Positions 30,407 through 41,688 of a stretch of 64,000 bases of DNA are shown in pieces (the first letter of the stretch is position 1; every line of letters starts with the position of its first letter). The notes below the pieces were generated by a model. That model ran no database searches, was not told where the DNA came from, and worked only from the letters and a program-made list of their open reading frames with translations. Source of the DNA: Pseudomonas duriflava (lineage in GTDB: Bacteria; Pseudomonadota; Gammaproteobacteria; Pseudomonadales; Pseudomonadaceae); NCBI RefSeq assembly GCF_007830155.1, contig NZ_VLKY01000009.1:170103-234102 (forward strand), in the 5' to 3' direction. The translations under genes were made by a program, and so were the position numbers.

Positions 30407-31201
30407 TTATTCCTCGAGCTGGCCCATCGCTGTGGTGTTGAAGCCACCATCCACATATAGAATTTCGCCACTAATACCAGAAGCCAAGTCAGAGCACAGG
30501 AAAGCTCCTGCATTACCAACTTCTTCAATCGTGACATTACGACGCATAGGTGTCTGGCGCTCGTTAGCAGCCAGCATTTTACGGAAGCTAGCAATGCCGG
30601 AGGCGGCAAGAGTGCGGATAGGGCCTGCGGAAATAGCATTAACGCGGGTGCCCTCCGGGCCAAGGCTGCTAGCTAAGTAGCGGACACCTGCTTCGAGGCT
30701 AGCCTTTGCCATACCCATGACGTTGTAGTTGGGCATGGTGCGTTCGGCACCCAGGTAGGACAGTGTCAGCAAGCTGCCGTTACGGCCTTTCATCATTTCG
30801 CGGCCAGCCTTAGCCAGTGCAACAAAGCTGTAAGCACTGATATCGTGGGCGATACGGAAGCCCTCACGGGTAGTGACTTGAGTGAAGTCGCCGTTTAGCT
30901 GGTCGCCAGGAGCAAAGCCGACCGAATGTACGATGATGTCCAGACCATCCCATTTCTTGGACAGCTCGGTAAAGACTGCAGCAATATCCTCATCACTGGC
31001 TACGTCGCAGGGAAAGCACAGATCAGCGTTGGAGCCCCATCCGGCAGCGAATTCTTCAACGCGCGATTTGAGCTTCTCGTTCTGATAGGTAAAGGCCAGT
31101 TCAGCGCCTTCGCGATGCATCGCGGCGGCAATGCCGGAAGCGATAGAGAGTTTACTGGCGACACCTACGATCAGGACACGCTTACCGGCGAGAAATCCCA
31201 T
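30407..31201 (-). CDS. fabI: Enoyl-[acyl-carrier-protein] reductase (NADH) FabI
   Basis: FabI performs the last step of each fatty acid elongation cycle and is the triclosan target. The 264-residue protein has the glycine-rich NADH site [20 protein letters not shown] and the catalytic residues Tyr149, Tyr159 and Lys166 ([19 protein letters not shown]). It follows the yejF gene with a 15-base gap on the same strand, as in P. aeruginosa, so some read-through from the transporter operon is likely. Confidence 0.97.
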   Translation of the reverse strand: MGFLAGKRVLIVGVASKLSIASGIAAAMHREGAELAFTYQNEKLKSRVEEFAAGWGSNADLCFPCDVASDEDIAAVFTELSKKWDGLDIIVHSVGFAPGDQLNGDFTQVTTREGFRIAHDISAYSFVALAKAGREMMKGRNGSLLTLSYLGAERTMPNYNVMGMAKASLEAGVRYLASSLGPEGTRVNAISAGPIRTLAASGIASFRKMLAANERQTPMRRNVTIEEVGNAGAFLCSDLASGISGEILYVDGGFNTTAMGQLEE

Positions 31202-31216
31202 GTTTTTTCCTCTTGA

Positions 31217-32827
31217 TTAGTGGGCAGCTGCGGGCGACAGAAATGCCGCATCCAATAGCTGCCGGGTGTACGGGTGCTGCGGATTCGTGAAGAGCTCTGC
31301 GGCACAACCTTCTTCTACAATCCTGCCTCCTTTCATTACCATCAGATAATGGCTGAGTGCTTTTACCACAGCCAAGTCATGACTAATGAATAGGTAAGTC
31401 AGGTTGTGTTTGGCTTGTAGGTCGCGGAGTAAGTCTACGACCTGACGTTGTACGGTTCGGTCGAGCGCCGAAGTGGGCTCGTCCAACAAGATAAGTGACG
31501 GTTTCAAAATCAGGGCGCGTGCAATGGCAATGCGTTGCCGTTGACCTCCTGAGAACTCATGCGGATACCGATATCGTGTGGCAGGGTCAAGGCCGACCTC
31601 AAGTAATGCATCGATAACCGCGGCTTCCTGCTCCTCCGGCGTGCCGATATTATGTATCCGCAGTCCTTCGCCAATGATTTGTGCTACGGACATGCGCGGG
31701 CTCAGGCTGCCGTAGGGGTCCTGAAACACTATCTGCATCTGGCGGCGTAAGGGCCTCAATTCGGCTGGGGTCAGCGCTGTTAGCTCATTTCCGGAGAAAC
31801 GGATACTTCCCTTGCTTTCTAGAAGACGAAGCGCGGCTAACCCCAAGGTCGTCTTGCCTGACCCGCTCTCACCTACGATCCCAAGCGTCTGCCCCTTGGG
31901 AAGAATAAAGTCGATGCCATCCACGGCTTTGACATGATCGACTGTTCGGCGCAATAACCCTTTTCGAACAGGAAACCATACTTTCAATGCGTTCACTTCC
32001 ATCTCGGCAGCTGCTGGCAATACGGCTACCGGTTCGCCAGTAGGCTCTGCATTGAGCAGGGCCTGGGTATAAGAATGACGAGGCGTTTGAAGTATAGCCT
32101 CGCATGTTCCTTCTTCGACGATTCTCCCGCATTGCATGACACATATGCGATCAGCAATTTGTCGCACCAGGTTTAGGTCATGGCTGATAAGCAGAATGGC
32201 CATGCCCAGTTTGCGTTGCAAATCCTTTAATAGGCGCAGGATGGTCTGTTGGACTGTTACATCAAGAGCGGTAGTTGGCTCGTCTGCAATCAGAAGTTCC
32301 GGCCCACAGGCGAGAGCCATGGCAATCATGACTCGCTGTCGCTGTCCTCCAGAAAGTTCATGTGGGTAGGCTGAAAGACGTTTTGCCGGCTCGGGTATGT
32401 CAACCAGCTCCAGCAACTCAAGTACACGCTGCTGTGCGGGTTTACCTGTCAGTCCTTGATGCAAGGCCAACACTTCGAGAATCTGTTTTTGAACATTGTG
32501 AAGAGGGTTGAGTGACGTCATGGGTTCCTGAAATACCATGGCGACTCGATTCCCTCGGATACCATTTAGTATCCTCTCTGGTGCTTTTAATAAATCCTGA
32601 TCACCGTAGTAGATACTGCCAGCAGCATACCGTGTCGTCGACTTTGGTAGCAGGCGTAACACGCTATGGGCCGTGACGGATTTACCCGAGCCGCTTTCGC
32701 CGACAAGAGCTAGTGTTTCACCGGGGCGAATCTCCAGGCTGACCTTGTCCAGAACGCGGGTGACCTTGCCCTCATTGACAAACTCAACGCATAGGTCGCG
32801 TATTTCAAGCAGATTGCCGGTAGTCAT
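31217..32827 (-). CDS. yejF: Peptide ABC transporter ATP-binding protein, YejF type (double ATPase)
   Basis: A 536-residue protein with two fused ATPase domains. Walker A copies are VGESGSGKSVT (about 42-52) and VGESGSGKTTL (about 314-324); each has the signature LSGGQRQRVMIAMAL or FSGGQRQRIAIARAL and Walker B LLIADEPTTALD or LILLDEPTSALD. It powers the YejABEF oligopeptide importer, known in enterobacteria for microcin C uptake and defence-peptide tolerance. Its start is two bases from the yejE stop. Confidence 0.93.
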   Translation of the reverse strand: MTTGNLLEIRDLCVEFVNEGKVTRVLDKVSLEIRPGETLALVGESGSGKSVTAHSVLRLLPKSTTRYAAGSIYYGDQDLLKAPERILNGIRGNRVAMVFQEPMTSLNPLHNVQKQILEVLALHQGLTGKPAQQRVLELLELVDIPEPAKRLSAYPHELSGGQRQRVMIAMALACGPELLIADEPTTALDVTVQQTILRLLKDLQRKLGMAILLISHDLNLVRQIADRICVMQCGRIVEEGTCEAILQTPRHSYTQALLNAEPTGEPVAVLPAAAEMEVNALKVWFPVRKGLLRRTVDHVKAVDGIDFILPKGQTLGIVGESGSGKTTLGLAALRLLESKGSIRFSGNELTALTPAELRPLRRQMQIVFQDPYGSLSPRMSVAQIIGEGLRIHNIGTPEEQEAAVIDALLEVGLDPATRYRYPHEFSGGQRQRIAIARALILKPSLILLDEPTSALDRTVQRQVVDLLRDLQAKHNLTYLFISHDLAVVKALSHYLMVMKGGRIVEEGCAAELFTNPQHPYTRQLLDAAFLSPAAAH

Positions 32828-32829
32828 TT

Positions 32830-33852
32830 TTATTTTCTCGGGTCGAATGCATCACGGGCTGCTTCGCCAATGAAAACTAGAAGACTCAACATCAGGGCGA
32901 GGGTGACGAAAGCGGAAATGCCAAGCCATGGTGCCTGCAGGTTGTTTTTGCCCTGAGCAATAAGCTCCCCAAGCGAGGGTGAGCCTGCCGGTAAGCCAAA
33001 ACCAAGAAAATCCAGTGAGGTAAGCGTGCCGATGGCGGCAGTAAGCAAGAAGGGCAGAAATGTCATGGTTGAGATCATGGCATTGGGCAGAATGTGGTGA
33101 AGCATGATGGCGCCGTCCTTCATGCCAAGCGCACGTGCGGCACGTACATATTCTAGGTTTCGCCCACGCAAGAATTCGGCACGTACTACATCTACCAGAG
33201 CGGTCCAGGAAAATAGCAGCATGATGCCTAGCAGCCACCAAAAGTTAGGCTGTACAAAGCTGGACAGAATGATTAATAAAAAGAGTACAGGAAGGCCTGA
33301 CCAGATTTCTAGAAAGCGCTGGCCCAATAAATCCACCCAGCCACCAAAGTAACCCTGCAAGGCGCCGACGGCCACGCCAATGATGGTGCTGAAAAACGTC
33401 AGGATGAGAGCAAACAAAATTGAAATGCGGAACCCATAAATCACCCTGGCTAGTACGTCCCTAGCCTGATCGTCAGTACCTAGCCAGTTTTCAGCAGACG
33501 GTGGCGCCGGCGCCGGGACCGCTAGATCATAATTAATGCTGTCGTAGCGGTAGGGTATGGGAGGCCACAGCGCCCAAGCCTGCTTCTTATCCATCAGATC
33601 CTGAAAGTAAGGCCCTTTATAATTCGGCTCCAGTGGAAACTCACCCCCAAAATCTGTTTCCGTGTACTGGACGATAGCGGGGAAATACCACTGGTTATCC
33701 GTATGGATAACCCAGGGCTTATCGTTGGCAACAAGCTCTGCACCTAGGCTAATAATAAACAAGGCAAGGAAGAGCCAGAGCGAGATCCAGCCGCGCTTAT
33801 GAGCTTTGAAGCGTGTCCAGCGGCGCTGATTGATAGGAGACAGGCGAAGCAT
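32830..33852 (-). CDS. yejE: Peptide ABC transporter permease, YejE type
   Basis: A 340-residue inner-membrane permease. The N-terminal cytoplasmic piece RWTRFKAHKRGWISLWLF leads into the first membrane segment, then a long periplasmic loop with the YejE-type WYFPAIVQYTETDFGGEFPL. Five further segments follow, and the permease EAA loop is visible in EYVRAARALGMKDGAIMLHH. It overlaps the yejB stop by one base (TGATG), a coupling typical of this operon. Confidence 0.93.
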   Translation of the reverse strand: MLRLSPINQRRWTRFKAHKRGWISLWLFLALFIISLGAELVANDKPWVIHTDNQWYFPAIVQYTETDFGGEFPLEPNYKGPYFQDLMDKKQAWALWPPIPYRYDSINYDLAVPAPAPPSAENWLGTDDQARDVLARVIYGFRISILFALILTFFSTIIGVAVGALQGYFGGWVDLLGQRFLEIWSGLPVLFLLIILSSFVQPNFWWLLGIMLLFSWTALVDVVRAEFLRGRNLEYVRAARALGMKDGAIMLHHILPNAMISTMTFLPFLLTAAIGTLTSLDFLGFGLPAGSPSLGELIAQGKNNLQAPWLGISAFVTLALMLSLLVFIGEAARDAFDPRK

Positions 33853-34934
33853 CAGTAATCCCTGCTTTCAAAGTCGATACGGGGATCGACCAGCATGTAG
33901 GTCAGATCGCTGATGAGCTTGGTTAACAGGCCGAATAGTGTGAACAGAAACAAGGTGCCAAATACGACTGGATAATCACGATTCATGATGGATTCGAAGC
34001 TCAGTAGCCCAAGACCATCCAGTGAAAAGATTACCTCGATTAGAAGCGAGCCGGAAAAAAATACACCCAGCAGCGCTGCGGGAATGCCTGCGATCACAAG
34101 CAGCATGGCATTACGAAAAACATGCCCATATAGAACGCGTCGTTCTATCAAGCCTTTCGCACGTGCAGTGATGACATACTGCTTGTTGATTTCATCCAGA
34201 AAGCTATTTTTGGTCAATAAGGTCAAGGTGGCGAAGCCGCCAATGACTAAGGTAGTAACCGGAAGCGCCAAATGCCAGAAATAGTCAATGATTTTACCGC
34301 CCAGGCTAAGCTGGTCGAAGTCTGGTGAAGTAAGGCCGCGTAAAGGGAACCACTGAAAATAACTACCCCCTGCAAAGAAAACGATAAGTAGTATTCCAAA
34401 GAGAAAAGCCGGTATCGCATAGCCGATCACAATAGCCGAGCTGGTCCAAACGTCGAAACGGCTCCCGTGACGTACCGCCTTGGCGATACCTAGCGGAATA
34501 CTGATCACATACAGGATCAATGTGCTCCAAAGCCCTAGAGAAATAGAAACTGGCATTTTTTCCAGTATCAGATCCGTTACTGTGGTGTCGCGAAAAAAGC
34601 TTTCGCCGAAATCCAGTTGAGCGTAGTTTTTGAGCATTAGCCAAAAGCGTAGCGGGGCGGGTTTATCAAAGCCGTATTGCTGCTCTATCTGGGCAATTAG
34701 TTCGGGATCGAGTCCCTGGCCACCGCGATAGTGTGAGCTCCCTCCTGCAATTTCAGCGCTGCCCTCGGAAATTTGTCCCGTGGAGCCACCCGGAGTATTA
34801 AGGCCTTCAAGTCTGGCTATAGCTTGGTCGACCGGGCCGCCAGGAGCGGCCTGGATAATAACGAAGTTGATTAGCAGGATCCCAAATAGCGTTGGGATGA
34901 TAAAAAGCACGCGGCGTAGAATATAAGCCAGCAT
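33852..34934 (-). CDS. yejB: Peptide ABC transporter permease, YejB type
   Basis: A 360-residue permease starting [20 protein letters not shown], with six membrane segments. A long periplasmic insert after the first helix ([20 protein letters not shown] ...) is typical of YejB. The EAA loop is [20 protein letters not shown]. It forms the channel with YejE. The gene overlaps the yejA stop by one base (TAATG). Confidence 0.93.
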   Translation of the reverse strand: MLAYILRRVLFIIPTLFGILLINFVIIQAAPGGPVDQAIARLEGLNTPGGSTGQISEGSAEIAGGSSHYRGGQGLDPELIAQIEQQYGFDKPAPLRFWLMLKNYAQLDFGESFFRDTTVTDLILEKMPVSISLGLWSTLILYVISIPLGIAKAVRHGSRFDVWTSSAIVIGYAIPAFLFGILLIVFFAGGSYFQWFPLRGLTSPDFDQLSLGGKIIDYFWHLALPVTTLVIGGFATLTLLTKNSFLDEINKQYVITARAKGLIERRVLYGHVFRNAMLLVIAGIPAALLGVFFSGSLLIEVIFSLDGLGLLSFESIMNRDYPVVFGTLFLFTLFGLLTKLISDLTYMLVDPRIDFESRDY

Positions 34935-36760
34935 TACGGTTTACCTTGTATGGCGCTACCAACAGCTTTGTCATGAGTCTGCCACCATGTCATCAACCCA
35001 TAGTCAGATGACGGCGTCTTGGCTGGACGTCCAAAGCGATTCCAATAAGCGATACGCCAACGGTCCGTGTACCAGTTCGGAATCACGTAGTAACCTGCCA
35101 TCAGGACGCGATCAAGGGCCCGGGTATGGCTGACCAAGGCGCTCCGGCTGTCAGCTGCAATCAGGCCTTCTACCAGGCGATCGATTGCTGGATCACGTAG
35201 GCCGATCAGGTTGCGGCTGCCCGGGTCGTCGGCGCTGCTGGAGTGCCAGAACTCCCGTTGCTCATTACCGGGTGAGCTACCTTGTCCCCAACTGAAAACC
35301 AGCATGTCGAAGTCGCGTGAGCGAATGCGGTTGATGTACTGCGAGAGATCTACGTTGCGCAGCTGCATGTCGATTCCGATCTCTGCCAAGTTGCGTTTGA
35401 AAGGAAGTAACACGCGTTCAAATGCTGGTTGGGCCAGCATAAACTCGAAGCGTAGGGGAGTGCCTTGGGCATCGACCATACGATTGTCTTCGATACGGTA
35501 ACCTGCTTCGAGCAAAAGCTGGTAGGCCACGCGCTGAAATGGGCGAATGATGCCGCTGCCATCCGTCTGCGGCAAGCTGGGAGGCTGCTTGAAAACACTG
35601 GCCGGCAATTGCTCACGAAGCGGTTCGAGTATCGCACGCTCATCAGGCCCAGGCAGTCCACGTGCAGCCAACTCCGAGTTTTCAAAATAACTGTTGTTGC
35701 GCTTGTATGCGCCATAGAACAACTGGCGATTGCTCCATTCGAAATCGAACAGGAGTGCGATAGCCTGTCGGACGCGTTTGTCCTTGAATTGAGCGCGCCG
35801 CAAATTGAAGACAAAACCTTGCATGCCTTGAGGCTGATTATTGGGCAGCTCGGCCTTAATGATACGACCCTCATGCAGTGCCGGCGTGTTGTAAGCTGTG
35901 GCCCAATTTTTTGCAGAGGTTTCCAAAGTTAGGTCGAACTGGCCGGCTTTGAAAGCCTCTAGTGCCACGTTCTGGTCACGGTAATAATCTATGGTGATGG
36001 TATCGAAATTGTAGAACCCCCGAGTCTCCGGCAAATCCTTACCCCACCAGTCCTTGACCCGCTCGAGCCGAATCGCACGCCCAGGCTGTACTTGGGTGAC
36101 TCGGTAAGGTCCGCTTCCCAATGGTGGCTCAAGGGTTGTTTTGGTGAAGTCACGTGAGACCCAGGCATGTTTGGGCAGGATCTGAAGTTGACCCAGGATG
36201 AGGGGAAGCTCGCGATTATGGGTCGTTTTAAAGTCAAACCGTACTTGACGAGGCGCCTCAACAACAACTTCTTTCACATCGGCATAATAGCTGCGGTAGA
36301 ACGGATCACCATGCTTCATCAAGATATTGAAGGTAAATACTACATCTTCAGCTGTAACAGGGGTGCCGTCGTTGAAACGTGCTTGGGGCCGCAGATAGAA
36401 ACGGACAAAACTGTTGTCGTTTGCTTTTTCGATCTTTTCAGCTAATAGGCCGTATTCAGTAAAAGGCTCGTCTAAGGCATGAAAGGTCAGGCTGTCATAC
36501 AGCAGGCCTATTTGATCAGCTACAGCGCCCTTGCCGTTAAAAGGGTTGAGGGTGTCGAAATGCCCAAAGCTCGAAAGGCGTAGAGTTCCGCCTTTTGGGG
36601 CGTCAGGGTTTACATAGTCAAAATGAGTGAATCCAGCCGGATATTTGGGAGGCTCGTTATAAAGGGTAAGGGCATGCTGAGGAGCTGCTGCGATAGATTG
36701 GCAGGCTAGGCTCAGGATCAGTAAAACGGTAGGGATCCAGATACGAGTAAGATGTTGCAT
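34934..36760 (-). CDS. yejA: Peptide ABC transporter substrate-binding protein, YejA type
   Basis: A family 5 extracytoplasmic solute-binding protein of 608 residues, at the usual length for YejA. It has a signal peptide ([16 protein letters not shown]), then the family strands [14 protein letters not shown] (here [20 protein letters not shown]) and [20 protein letters not shown]. It is the first gene of a yejA-B-E-F operon and delivers oligopeptides to the permease. Cys20 precedes the predicted cleavage site, so lipid anchoring is unlikely but not excluded. Confidence 0.93.
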   Translation of the reverse strand: MQHLTRIWIPTVLLILSLACQSIAAAPQHALTLYNEPPKYPAGFTHFDYVNPDAPKGGTLRLSSFGHFDTLNPFNGKGAVADQIGLLYDSLTFHALDEPFTEYGLLAEKIEKANDNSFVRFYLRPQARFNDGTPVTAEDVVFTFNILMKHGDPFYRSYYADVKEVVVEAPRQVRFDFKTTHNRELPLILGQLQILPKHAWVSRDFTKTTLEPPLGSGPYRVTQVQPGRAIRLERVKDWWGKDLPETRGFYNFDTITIDYYRDQNVALEAFKAGQFDLTLETSAKNWATAYNTPALHEGRIIKAELPNNQPQGMQGFVFNLRRAQFKDKRVRQAIALLFDFEWSNRQLFYGAYKRNNSYFENSELAARGLPGPDERAILEPLREQLPASVFKQPPSLPQTDGSGIIRPFQRVAYQLLLEAGYRIEDNRMVDAQGTPLRFEFMLAQPAFERVLLPFKRNLAEIGIDMQLRNVDLSQYINRIRSRDFDMLVFSWGQGSSPGNEQREFWHSSSADDPGSRNLIGLRDPAIDRLVEGLIAADSRSALVSHTRALDRVLMAGYYVIPNWYTDRWRIAYWNRFGRPAKTPSSDYGLMTWWQTHDKAVGSAIQGKP

Positions 36761-36901
36761 CGTAGTGTTCCCTTACATGAGAGGCGATAACCTGACTACA
36801 CGGCTCGGATGTGTCTATCGAGGGTGCGTGCTTGAAACAAGAGCGCAGTACACTACCAGTTCACGAAAGGTCAAAAAAGACATGTAGTGCAGCCAGCGGC
36901 C

Positions 36902-38491
36902 TTAATCGAGATACAACGTTAGCGTTTGCCCTGGTGTAAGCGCTTTGCTGCTACTAGGATTCCATTGTTGGATATTCTGTAACTGCACATTAAATCGCTT
37001 GGCAATCATGTAGAGCGAGTCTCCTCGCTTTACCCGATAATACGTAGCGTTTTGGCGAGGCGTCTGCGAAGCAGCTGTTTTACTAGCCTTTTGTTTTTGG
37101 ACAGGAGTGCCGTACAGCTTGAGTACCTGTCCTACTTTTAGGCTGCGTTTATCAAGCGCATTCCAGCGTTTCAAGTCGTTGAGCTCGACATGATTTTCGC
37201 GCGCTATTGTCCAAAGATTATCGCCGCTCTTGACGCGGTAAGTGCGGGTGATCGGCTCCTCGATCAAGGCTGTTACATTTTCCTTAGGAGCCAATGGTGC
37301 GATGCCAGCTACCCGGGGTAGCATTAATCGCTGCCCAATCCCCAAACGAGTACTTTGTAATTTATTGAATGATTGGATCTGTGCGGTGCTGATCTGGTAG
37401 CGGTTGGCAATCGAGCCGAGGGTATCGCCTCGGCGTACCTGATACTCCTGCCAGTGAACCACAGCATCGGCTGCTTTCTGCGCCAGATTTTCTTCGAAAA
37501 GTTCTGCTTTTTCGGCTGGAATCAATAACTGTTTGGGGCCGTCCATTGTGACTCGACGGGTATATGCCGGGTTGAGCCGATAAAGCTCGTCTTCGTCCAG
37601 CTCTGCCAGTTGAGCTACCTTGGCTAAATCGAGGTGTTGCTTGATTTTGACAACTTCGAAGTAAGGCTCGTTGGCAATCGGGTCAAGTTGGATGCCATAA
37701 GAGTCAGGGTTCAATACCAGTTGTGACAAAGCCAGTAGCTTGGGAACGTAAGCCTGAGTTTCCTGGGGCAGGGATGAGAGATTCCAATAGTCGGTAGGAA
37801 GTCCAAGCTTTTGATTGCGTTCAATCGCTCGGCTCACTGTCCCTTCGCCGGCATTATAAGCGGCCAGTGCCAGTAGCCAGTCACCATTGAACATATTATG
37901 TAGCTTGCTCAGATAGTCCAGCGCTGCGTTAGTGGAAGCCGTAATGTCGAGCCGGCCGTCATACCAGCGGGTTTGTCGCAAATTGAAATAGCGCCCTGTC
38001 GTAGGAATGAATTGCCAGATGCCAGCCGCTGCGCTGTGTGATAAGGCAAAAGGATCGAAAGAGCTTTCTACGACGGGAAGAAGCGCCAGCTCAAGTGGCA
38101 TGTTGCGTTCTTCCAGGCGCTCGACGATATAGTGAAGATACAGCCCGCCACGATTACAGGACTGCTCAACGGAAGCCGGATTGCTGGCATACCAGAGCCG
38201 CTGCTGCTCGATACGGGGATTGACACCAATTTCATTCTGTAACTGATAGCCGCTGCGCACACGCTCCCAAACATCATTGGGAGTATGCTTTTGAGGGGCT
38301 AGCTTGAGCCATTCAGGCTCACGCTTCATATTAATGCTACTGCTTAAGCTGTCTTCTGGCAGGTAACGCTCCTGCTCCTTAGGTGCCATGCCCTGACAGC
38401 CGGCCAGAAAGATAGCAAGGCATAGGGCGGAGAGCTTGGCGGTACGAGCCAATCCGTCTAAGTCGACATTTTTTTGCGGCTGTGGCGGCAT
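36902..38491 (-). CDS. mltD: Membrane-bound lytic murein transglycosylase D, three LysM repeats
   Basis: MltD cleaves the glycan strands of peptidoglycan. The 529-residue precursor has a lipobox (IFLAGC, Cys32). The SLT catalytic domain has Glu142 in LPVVESSFDPFA and AAGIWQFIPTTGRYF, then ALAAYNAGEG. Three LysM domains follow, at about 350-393 (YQVRRGDTLGSIANRY), 421-464 (YRVKSGDNLWTIAREN) and 486-529 (YRVKRGDSLYMIAKRF). E. coli MltD has two LysM domains; three is common in pseudomonads. Divergence from the yej operon is absent: both read leftward. Confidence 0.94.
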   Translation of the reverse strand: MPPQPQKNVDLDGLARTAKLSALCLAIFLAGCQGMAPKEQERYLPEDSLSSSINMKREPEWLKLAPQKHTPNDVWERVRSGYQLQNEIGVNPRIEQQRLWYASNPASVEQSCNRGGLYLHYIVERLEERNMPLELALLPVVESSFDPFALSHSAAAGIWQFIPTTGRYFNLRQTRWYDGRLDITASTNAALDYLSKLHNMFNGDWLLALAAYNAGEGTVSRAIERNQKLGLPTDYWNLSSLPQETQAYVPKLLALSQLVLNPDSYGIQLDPIANEPYFEVVKIKQHLDLAKVAQLAELDEDELYRLNPAYTRRVTMDGPKQLLIPAEKAELFEENLAQKAADAVVHWQEYQVRRGDTLGSIANRYQISTAQIQSFNKLQSTRLGIGQRLMLPRVAGIAPLAPKENVTALIEEPITRTYRVKSGDNLWTIARENHVELNDLKRWNALDKRSLKVGQVLKLYGTPVQKQKASKTAASQTPRQNATYYRVKRGDSLYMIAKRFNVQLQNIQQWNPSSSKALTPGQTLTLYLD

Positions 38492-38565
38492 TGGCTGAGC
38501 GCATTCCCTGAAAAATTTGCGCGATTCTAGGAATGCGACTCAGCAGGGTCAAGGTTGAACAGTCC

Positions 38566-39342
38566 TCAAAAATGATCTTTCCATGCTCTAAGGGTGGCAA
38601 AGACCTCTGCTTCGGAGCGATGAGGGAAGCCGGCTTTTTCATCGGCGGCTCGTCTGATTACGGCTTCACCGCAGCGCAGGAAGGGGTTTGTTGCACGTTC
38701 CTCAGCAAGGGTTGAAGGTAATGTTATGTTGCTATTTGCACGTAGACTTTCGACGGTTACGAGGCGTTCGGATAGGGTGCTGTTGGTCGGATCGACCGCT
38801 CGGGCAAAACGTAGATTGCTCAATGTGTATTCATGAGCACAATACACAGCTGTATCGGCTTTCAGAGCGGCCAGCTTGGCCAATGACTCATGCATTTGTG
38901 CCGGTGTTCCCTCGAACAGACGGCCGCATCCGCCAGCAAATAATGTGTCGCCACAGAAAAGAAGAGGCTGGGCTCCCTGCTTTACATAGGCAATATGACC
39001 TAGTGTATGGCCTGGTACATGGAGAACCGATAATGTCATGCCCAACACTTCAAGCGTATCCCCTTCGTTCAGAGGGGTGTCCCGGCCAGGGATGCCTTCT
39101 AGGGCAGGGCCATAAACATGAGCATGGGTAGCGTCTTTTAATATCGGTATACCACCAACATGATCATGGTGATGGTGGGTGATCAGAATATCAGTCAACG
39201 TCCAGCCCGGATTCGTCTTGAGCCAAGCTAATACTGGCGATGCGTCCCCTGGATCAACCACAGCACATTGCTGTTGTACGGTATCTTGCAGCAACCAGAT
39301 GTAGTTATCGCTAAAGGCGGAAAGGGCATCGATTTTTATCAT
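38566..39342 (-). CDS. gloB: Hydroxyacylglutathione hydrolase (glyoxalase II)
   Basis: GloB hydrolyses S-lactoylglutathione in methylglyoxal detoxification. The 258-residue product starts [20 protein letters not shown], the family N-terminus, which decides against an upstream frame. The binuclear metal site [10 protein letters not shown] lies at residues 55-64; further ligands are in [35 protein letters not shown] and [14 protein letters not shown]. The position between mltD and the divergent methyltransferase gene is conserved in Pseudomonas. Confidence 0.95.
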   Translation of the reverse strand: MIKIDALSAFSDNYIWLLQDTVQQQCAVVDPGDASPVLAWLKTNPGWTLTDILITHHHHDHVGGIPILKDATHAHVYGPALEGIPGRDTPLNEGDTLEVLGMTLSVLHVPGHTLGHIAYVKQGAQPLLFCGDTLFAGGCGRLFEGTPAQMHESLAKLAALKADTAVYCAHEYTLSNLRFARAVDPTNSTLSERLVTVESLRANSNITLPSTLAEERATNPFLRCGEAVIRRAADEKAGFPHRSEAEVFATLRAWKDHF

Positions 39343-39498
39343 AAGAGCTGGCCAGTAATGAGTTGCACTCAGCATATTAGGTCATGTGCGACAAAAAGAT
39401 GAAGGGATCGGCGAAGGCAAGCAGATAAGAAATAATGCGGTCTTATGCAAAGCGACGATTGACAGGCAGCAGGGCCGTCAAATTCTGGAGATAAGCAG

Positions 39499-40266
39499 AT
39501 GGTAGATGAAGCGTTTGCTCAGGCCGACACCCGTTGGCTCACCTTAATGCAATCTGCACGTCAATGGCTCGATGGTCCGCTGGGCCAGTTGATGCTGGAG
39601 GAAGAGGAGCGTTTGTTAGCCGATGAGCTGAAGCGCTACTTTGGTAGCTATCTGGTCCACTACGGCCCGTCATTGAGAATTCCTCCCGGTGGCAGTCAGC
39701 TACGACATGGCGTTCGACTAGGACCACCACTTCCAGGAATAGATATTGCCTGTGAGGAAGGCGCTTGGCCACTAAGTGAAAATGCAGCAGATGTCGTGCT
39801 GCTTCAACATGGTCTGGATTTTTGCCTTTCACCGCACCGTCTTTTGCGTCAGGCTGCATTGAGTGTGCGCCCGGGTGGGCATTTGTTAATTATTGGAATC
39901 AATCCCTGGAGTGCCTGGGGGATCCGGCACTATTTTGCAGCAGATGCCTTTCGCAAGGCTCGCTGTATCGGGGCCAGTCGGGTAGGAGACTGGCTATCTT
40001 TGCTTGGTTTCGCCTTGGAGCGGCGGCGGTTCGGATGTTATCGTCCGCCGCTTTCTTCGCCGGTCTGGCAAAACCGCCTGGCATGGCTCGAACGTAACCA
40101 GAACGGTAATCAGGCTAACGGGGCCGGATTCTATCTATTGTCTGCCCGTAAACTAATGATGGGTCTGCGGCCTCTACCACAGACTCGTCGTGAGCCGCGC
40201 GGAAAATTGATTCCTATGCCTGTAGCTAAGATCAGCCGTCGAGAAACGAGCGGAACCAATGAATGA
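39499..40266 (+). CDS. SAM-dependent methyltransferase next to rnhA
   Basis: A 255-residue class I methyltransferase-like protein. It keeps the downstream Rossmann strands: [20 protein letters not shown] and [20 protein letters not shown]. The glycine-rich SAM loop is hard to see ([14 protein letters not shown]), so binding is inferred from family resemblance. It overlaps rnhA by eight bases, and the gloB / methyltransferase / rnhA / dnaQ order is conserved in gammaproteobacteria. Substrate unknown. Confidence 0.85.
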   Translation: MVDEAFAQADTRWLTLMQSARQWLDGPLGQLMLEEEERLLADELKRYFGSYLVHYGPSLRIPPGGSQLRHGVRLGPPLPGIDIACEEGAWPLSENAADVVLLQHGLDFCLSPHRLLRQAALSVRPGGHLLIIGINPWSAWGIRHYFAADAFRKARCIGASRVGDWLSLLGFALERRRFGCYRPPLSSPVWQNRLAWLERNQNGNQANGAGFYLLSARKLMMGLRPLPQTRREPRGKLIPMPVAKISRRETSGTNE

Positions 40267-40711
40267 CGTCGTAGAAATCTTTACGGATGGGGCCTGTAAA
40301 GGTAATCCAGGGCCCGGCGGCTGGGGAGCCTTACTGATCTACAAGGGTAACGAGCGCGAGTTATGGGGCGGGGAGGCAGTTACTACAAACAACCGGATGG
40401 AGCTGATGGCAGCCATACGGGCGCTTGAAGCCTTGAAGCGGCCCTGTACAGTGCGTCTTGTTACCGACTCGGAATATGTCATGCGAGGTATTACTGAGTG
40501 GTTAAACGGCTGGAAGGCGCGAGGCTGGAAAACATCGGCCAAACAACCTGTCAAGAATGCTGATCTCTGGCAGGAGTTGGATGCTCAGGTCTCGCGTCAT
40601 ACCGTGAACTGGGAATGGGTTCGTGGCCATACCGGCCATCACGGTAACGAGCGCGCTGACCAGTTGGCCAACCGTGGCGTTGATGAAATCCGTAAACTGC
40701 GAACTGTTTGA
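40259..40711 (+). CDS. rnhA: Ribonuclease HI
   Basis: RNase HI removes RNA from RNA-DNA hybrids, including primers and R-loops. The 150-residue protein has the catalytic DEDD set in full: Asp10 ([16 protein letters not shown]), Glu48 ([10 protein letters not shown]), Asp70 ([12 protein letters not shown]) and Asp134 ([10 protein letters not shown]), with the basic protrusion [17 protein letters not shown]. It is followed after 18 bases by dnaQ, a conserved pairing. Confidence 0.97.
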   Translation: MNDVVEIFTDGACKGNPGPGGWGALLIYKGNERELWGGEAVTTNNRMELMAAIRALEALKRPCTVRLVTDSEYVMRGITEWLNGWKARGWKTSAKQPVKNADLWQELDAQVSRHTVNWEWVRGHTGHHGNERADQLANRGVDEIRKLRTV

Positions 40712-40729
40712 TTCTAAGGTGAGTGATAC

Positions 40730-41491
40730 ATGCGCAGCGTTGTGCTCGATACCGAAACGACAGGCATGCCTGTTACTGATGGACATCGCATTATCGAAAT
40801 CGGTGGTGTCGAAATTATCGGGCGCCGTCTGACGGGGCGCCATTTCCACGTTTACCTGAACCCTGACCGTACCGTGGATGAAGGGGCCTTGGCCGTTCAT
40901 GGCATCAGTGACGAATTTCTAGCCGATAAGCCACGGTTTCGCGAGATTGCTGATGAGTTCTTTGCCTTCATTCAAGGCGCCGAATTAATCATTCATAACG
41001 CGCCGTTTGACATTGGTTTCATCAATAACGAATTCAAGCTGCTGGGTGATCGGCCTGACTGGTGCGAAATTACCAATCACTGCACTGTACTCGATACCTT
41101 GCAGATGGCGCGAGGTCGGCATCCAGGGCAGCGCAACAGTCTAGATGCTCTTTGCAAGCGCTACGGGATAGATAACTCCAATCGTGAGCTGCACGGCGCC
41201 TTGCTCGACTCGGAGATCCTGGCGGACGTCTATTTGGCGATGACAGGAGGTCAGACTTCGCTATCGCTGGCGGGGCAGGGCCAGGAAAATGACTCTGGGG
41301 GCTCTACGGCAAGTCCTATCAGGCGACTACCTGCAGATCGCTCCAGAACACGTGTGATAAAGGCTAATGAAGCAGAGCTAGCCGCTCATGCGTCACGTAT
41401 GGCTGCTATTGAAAAGTCAGCCGGTGCCTTGCCGGTATGGCTCCAGCTGGAAGCCGCAGCAAAGACATCTTCAACACAGGAAATAAAATAG
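40730..41491 (+). CDS. dnaQ: DNA polymerase III epsilon subunit (proofreading exonuclease)
   Basis: DnaQ provides 3'-5' proofreading for the replicative polymerase. The 253-residue protein has ExoI VLDTETTGMP (Asp7, Glu9), ExoII IHNAPFDIGFINNEF and ExoIII LHGALLDSEILADVYLAMTGG. The C-terminal tail (about 185-253) carries the short motifs that hold the alpha subunit and beta clamp; the clamp-binding motif appears to be QTSLSLAG. A normal length for the family. Confidence 0.96.
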   Translation: MRSVVLDTETTGMPVTDGHRIIEIGGVEIIGRRLTGRHFHVYLNPDRTVDEGALAVHGISDEFLADKPRFREIADEFFAFIQGAELIIHNAPFDIGFINNEFKLLGDRPDWCEITNHCTVLDTLQMARGRHPGQRNSLDALCKRYGIDNSNRELHGALLDSEILADVYLAMTGGQTSLSLAGQGQENDSGGSTASPIRRLPADRSRTRVIKANEAELAAHASRMAAIEKSAGALPVWLQLEAAAKTSSTQEIK

Positions 41492-41524
41492 GCTACTTGA
41501 TATCAGGCCTAATGCTACATGCTA

Positions 41525-41557
41525 AACCGGAAGGCCTTAATGAAAATATTTCCGGTT
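41525..41557. repeat. Inverted repeat after dnaQ, possible terminator
   Basis: Perfect eight-base arms AACCGGAA and TTCCGGTT with a 17-base AT-rich loop lie about 35 bases after the dnaQ stop. No T-run follows, so a terminator role is tentative. Confidence 0.45.
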
Positions 41558-41688
41558 AACAGTTGAACTGTATTGCCCTGGGATGTGACTAAGGTCGCAG
41601 TTAGATAGGTTTTTCATTACGATAACTGCACCTTGGTTGACTCTGGCGTGACAGGTCCAAGGCCCGTTATTACTTGGAAGAGGGGCAG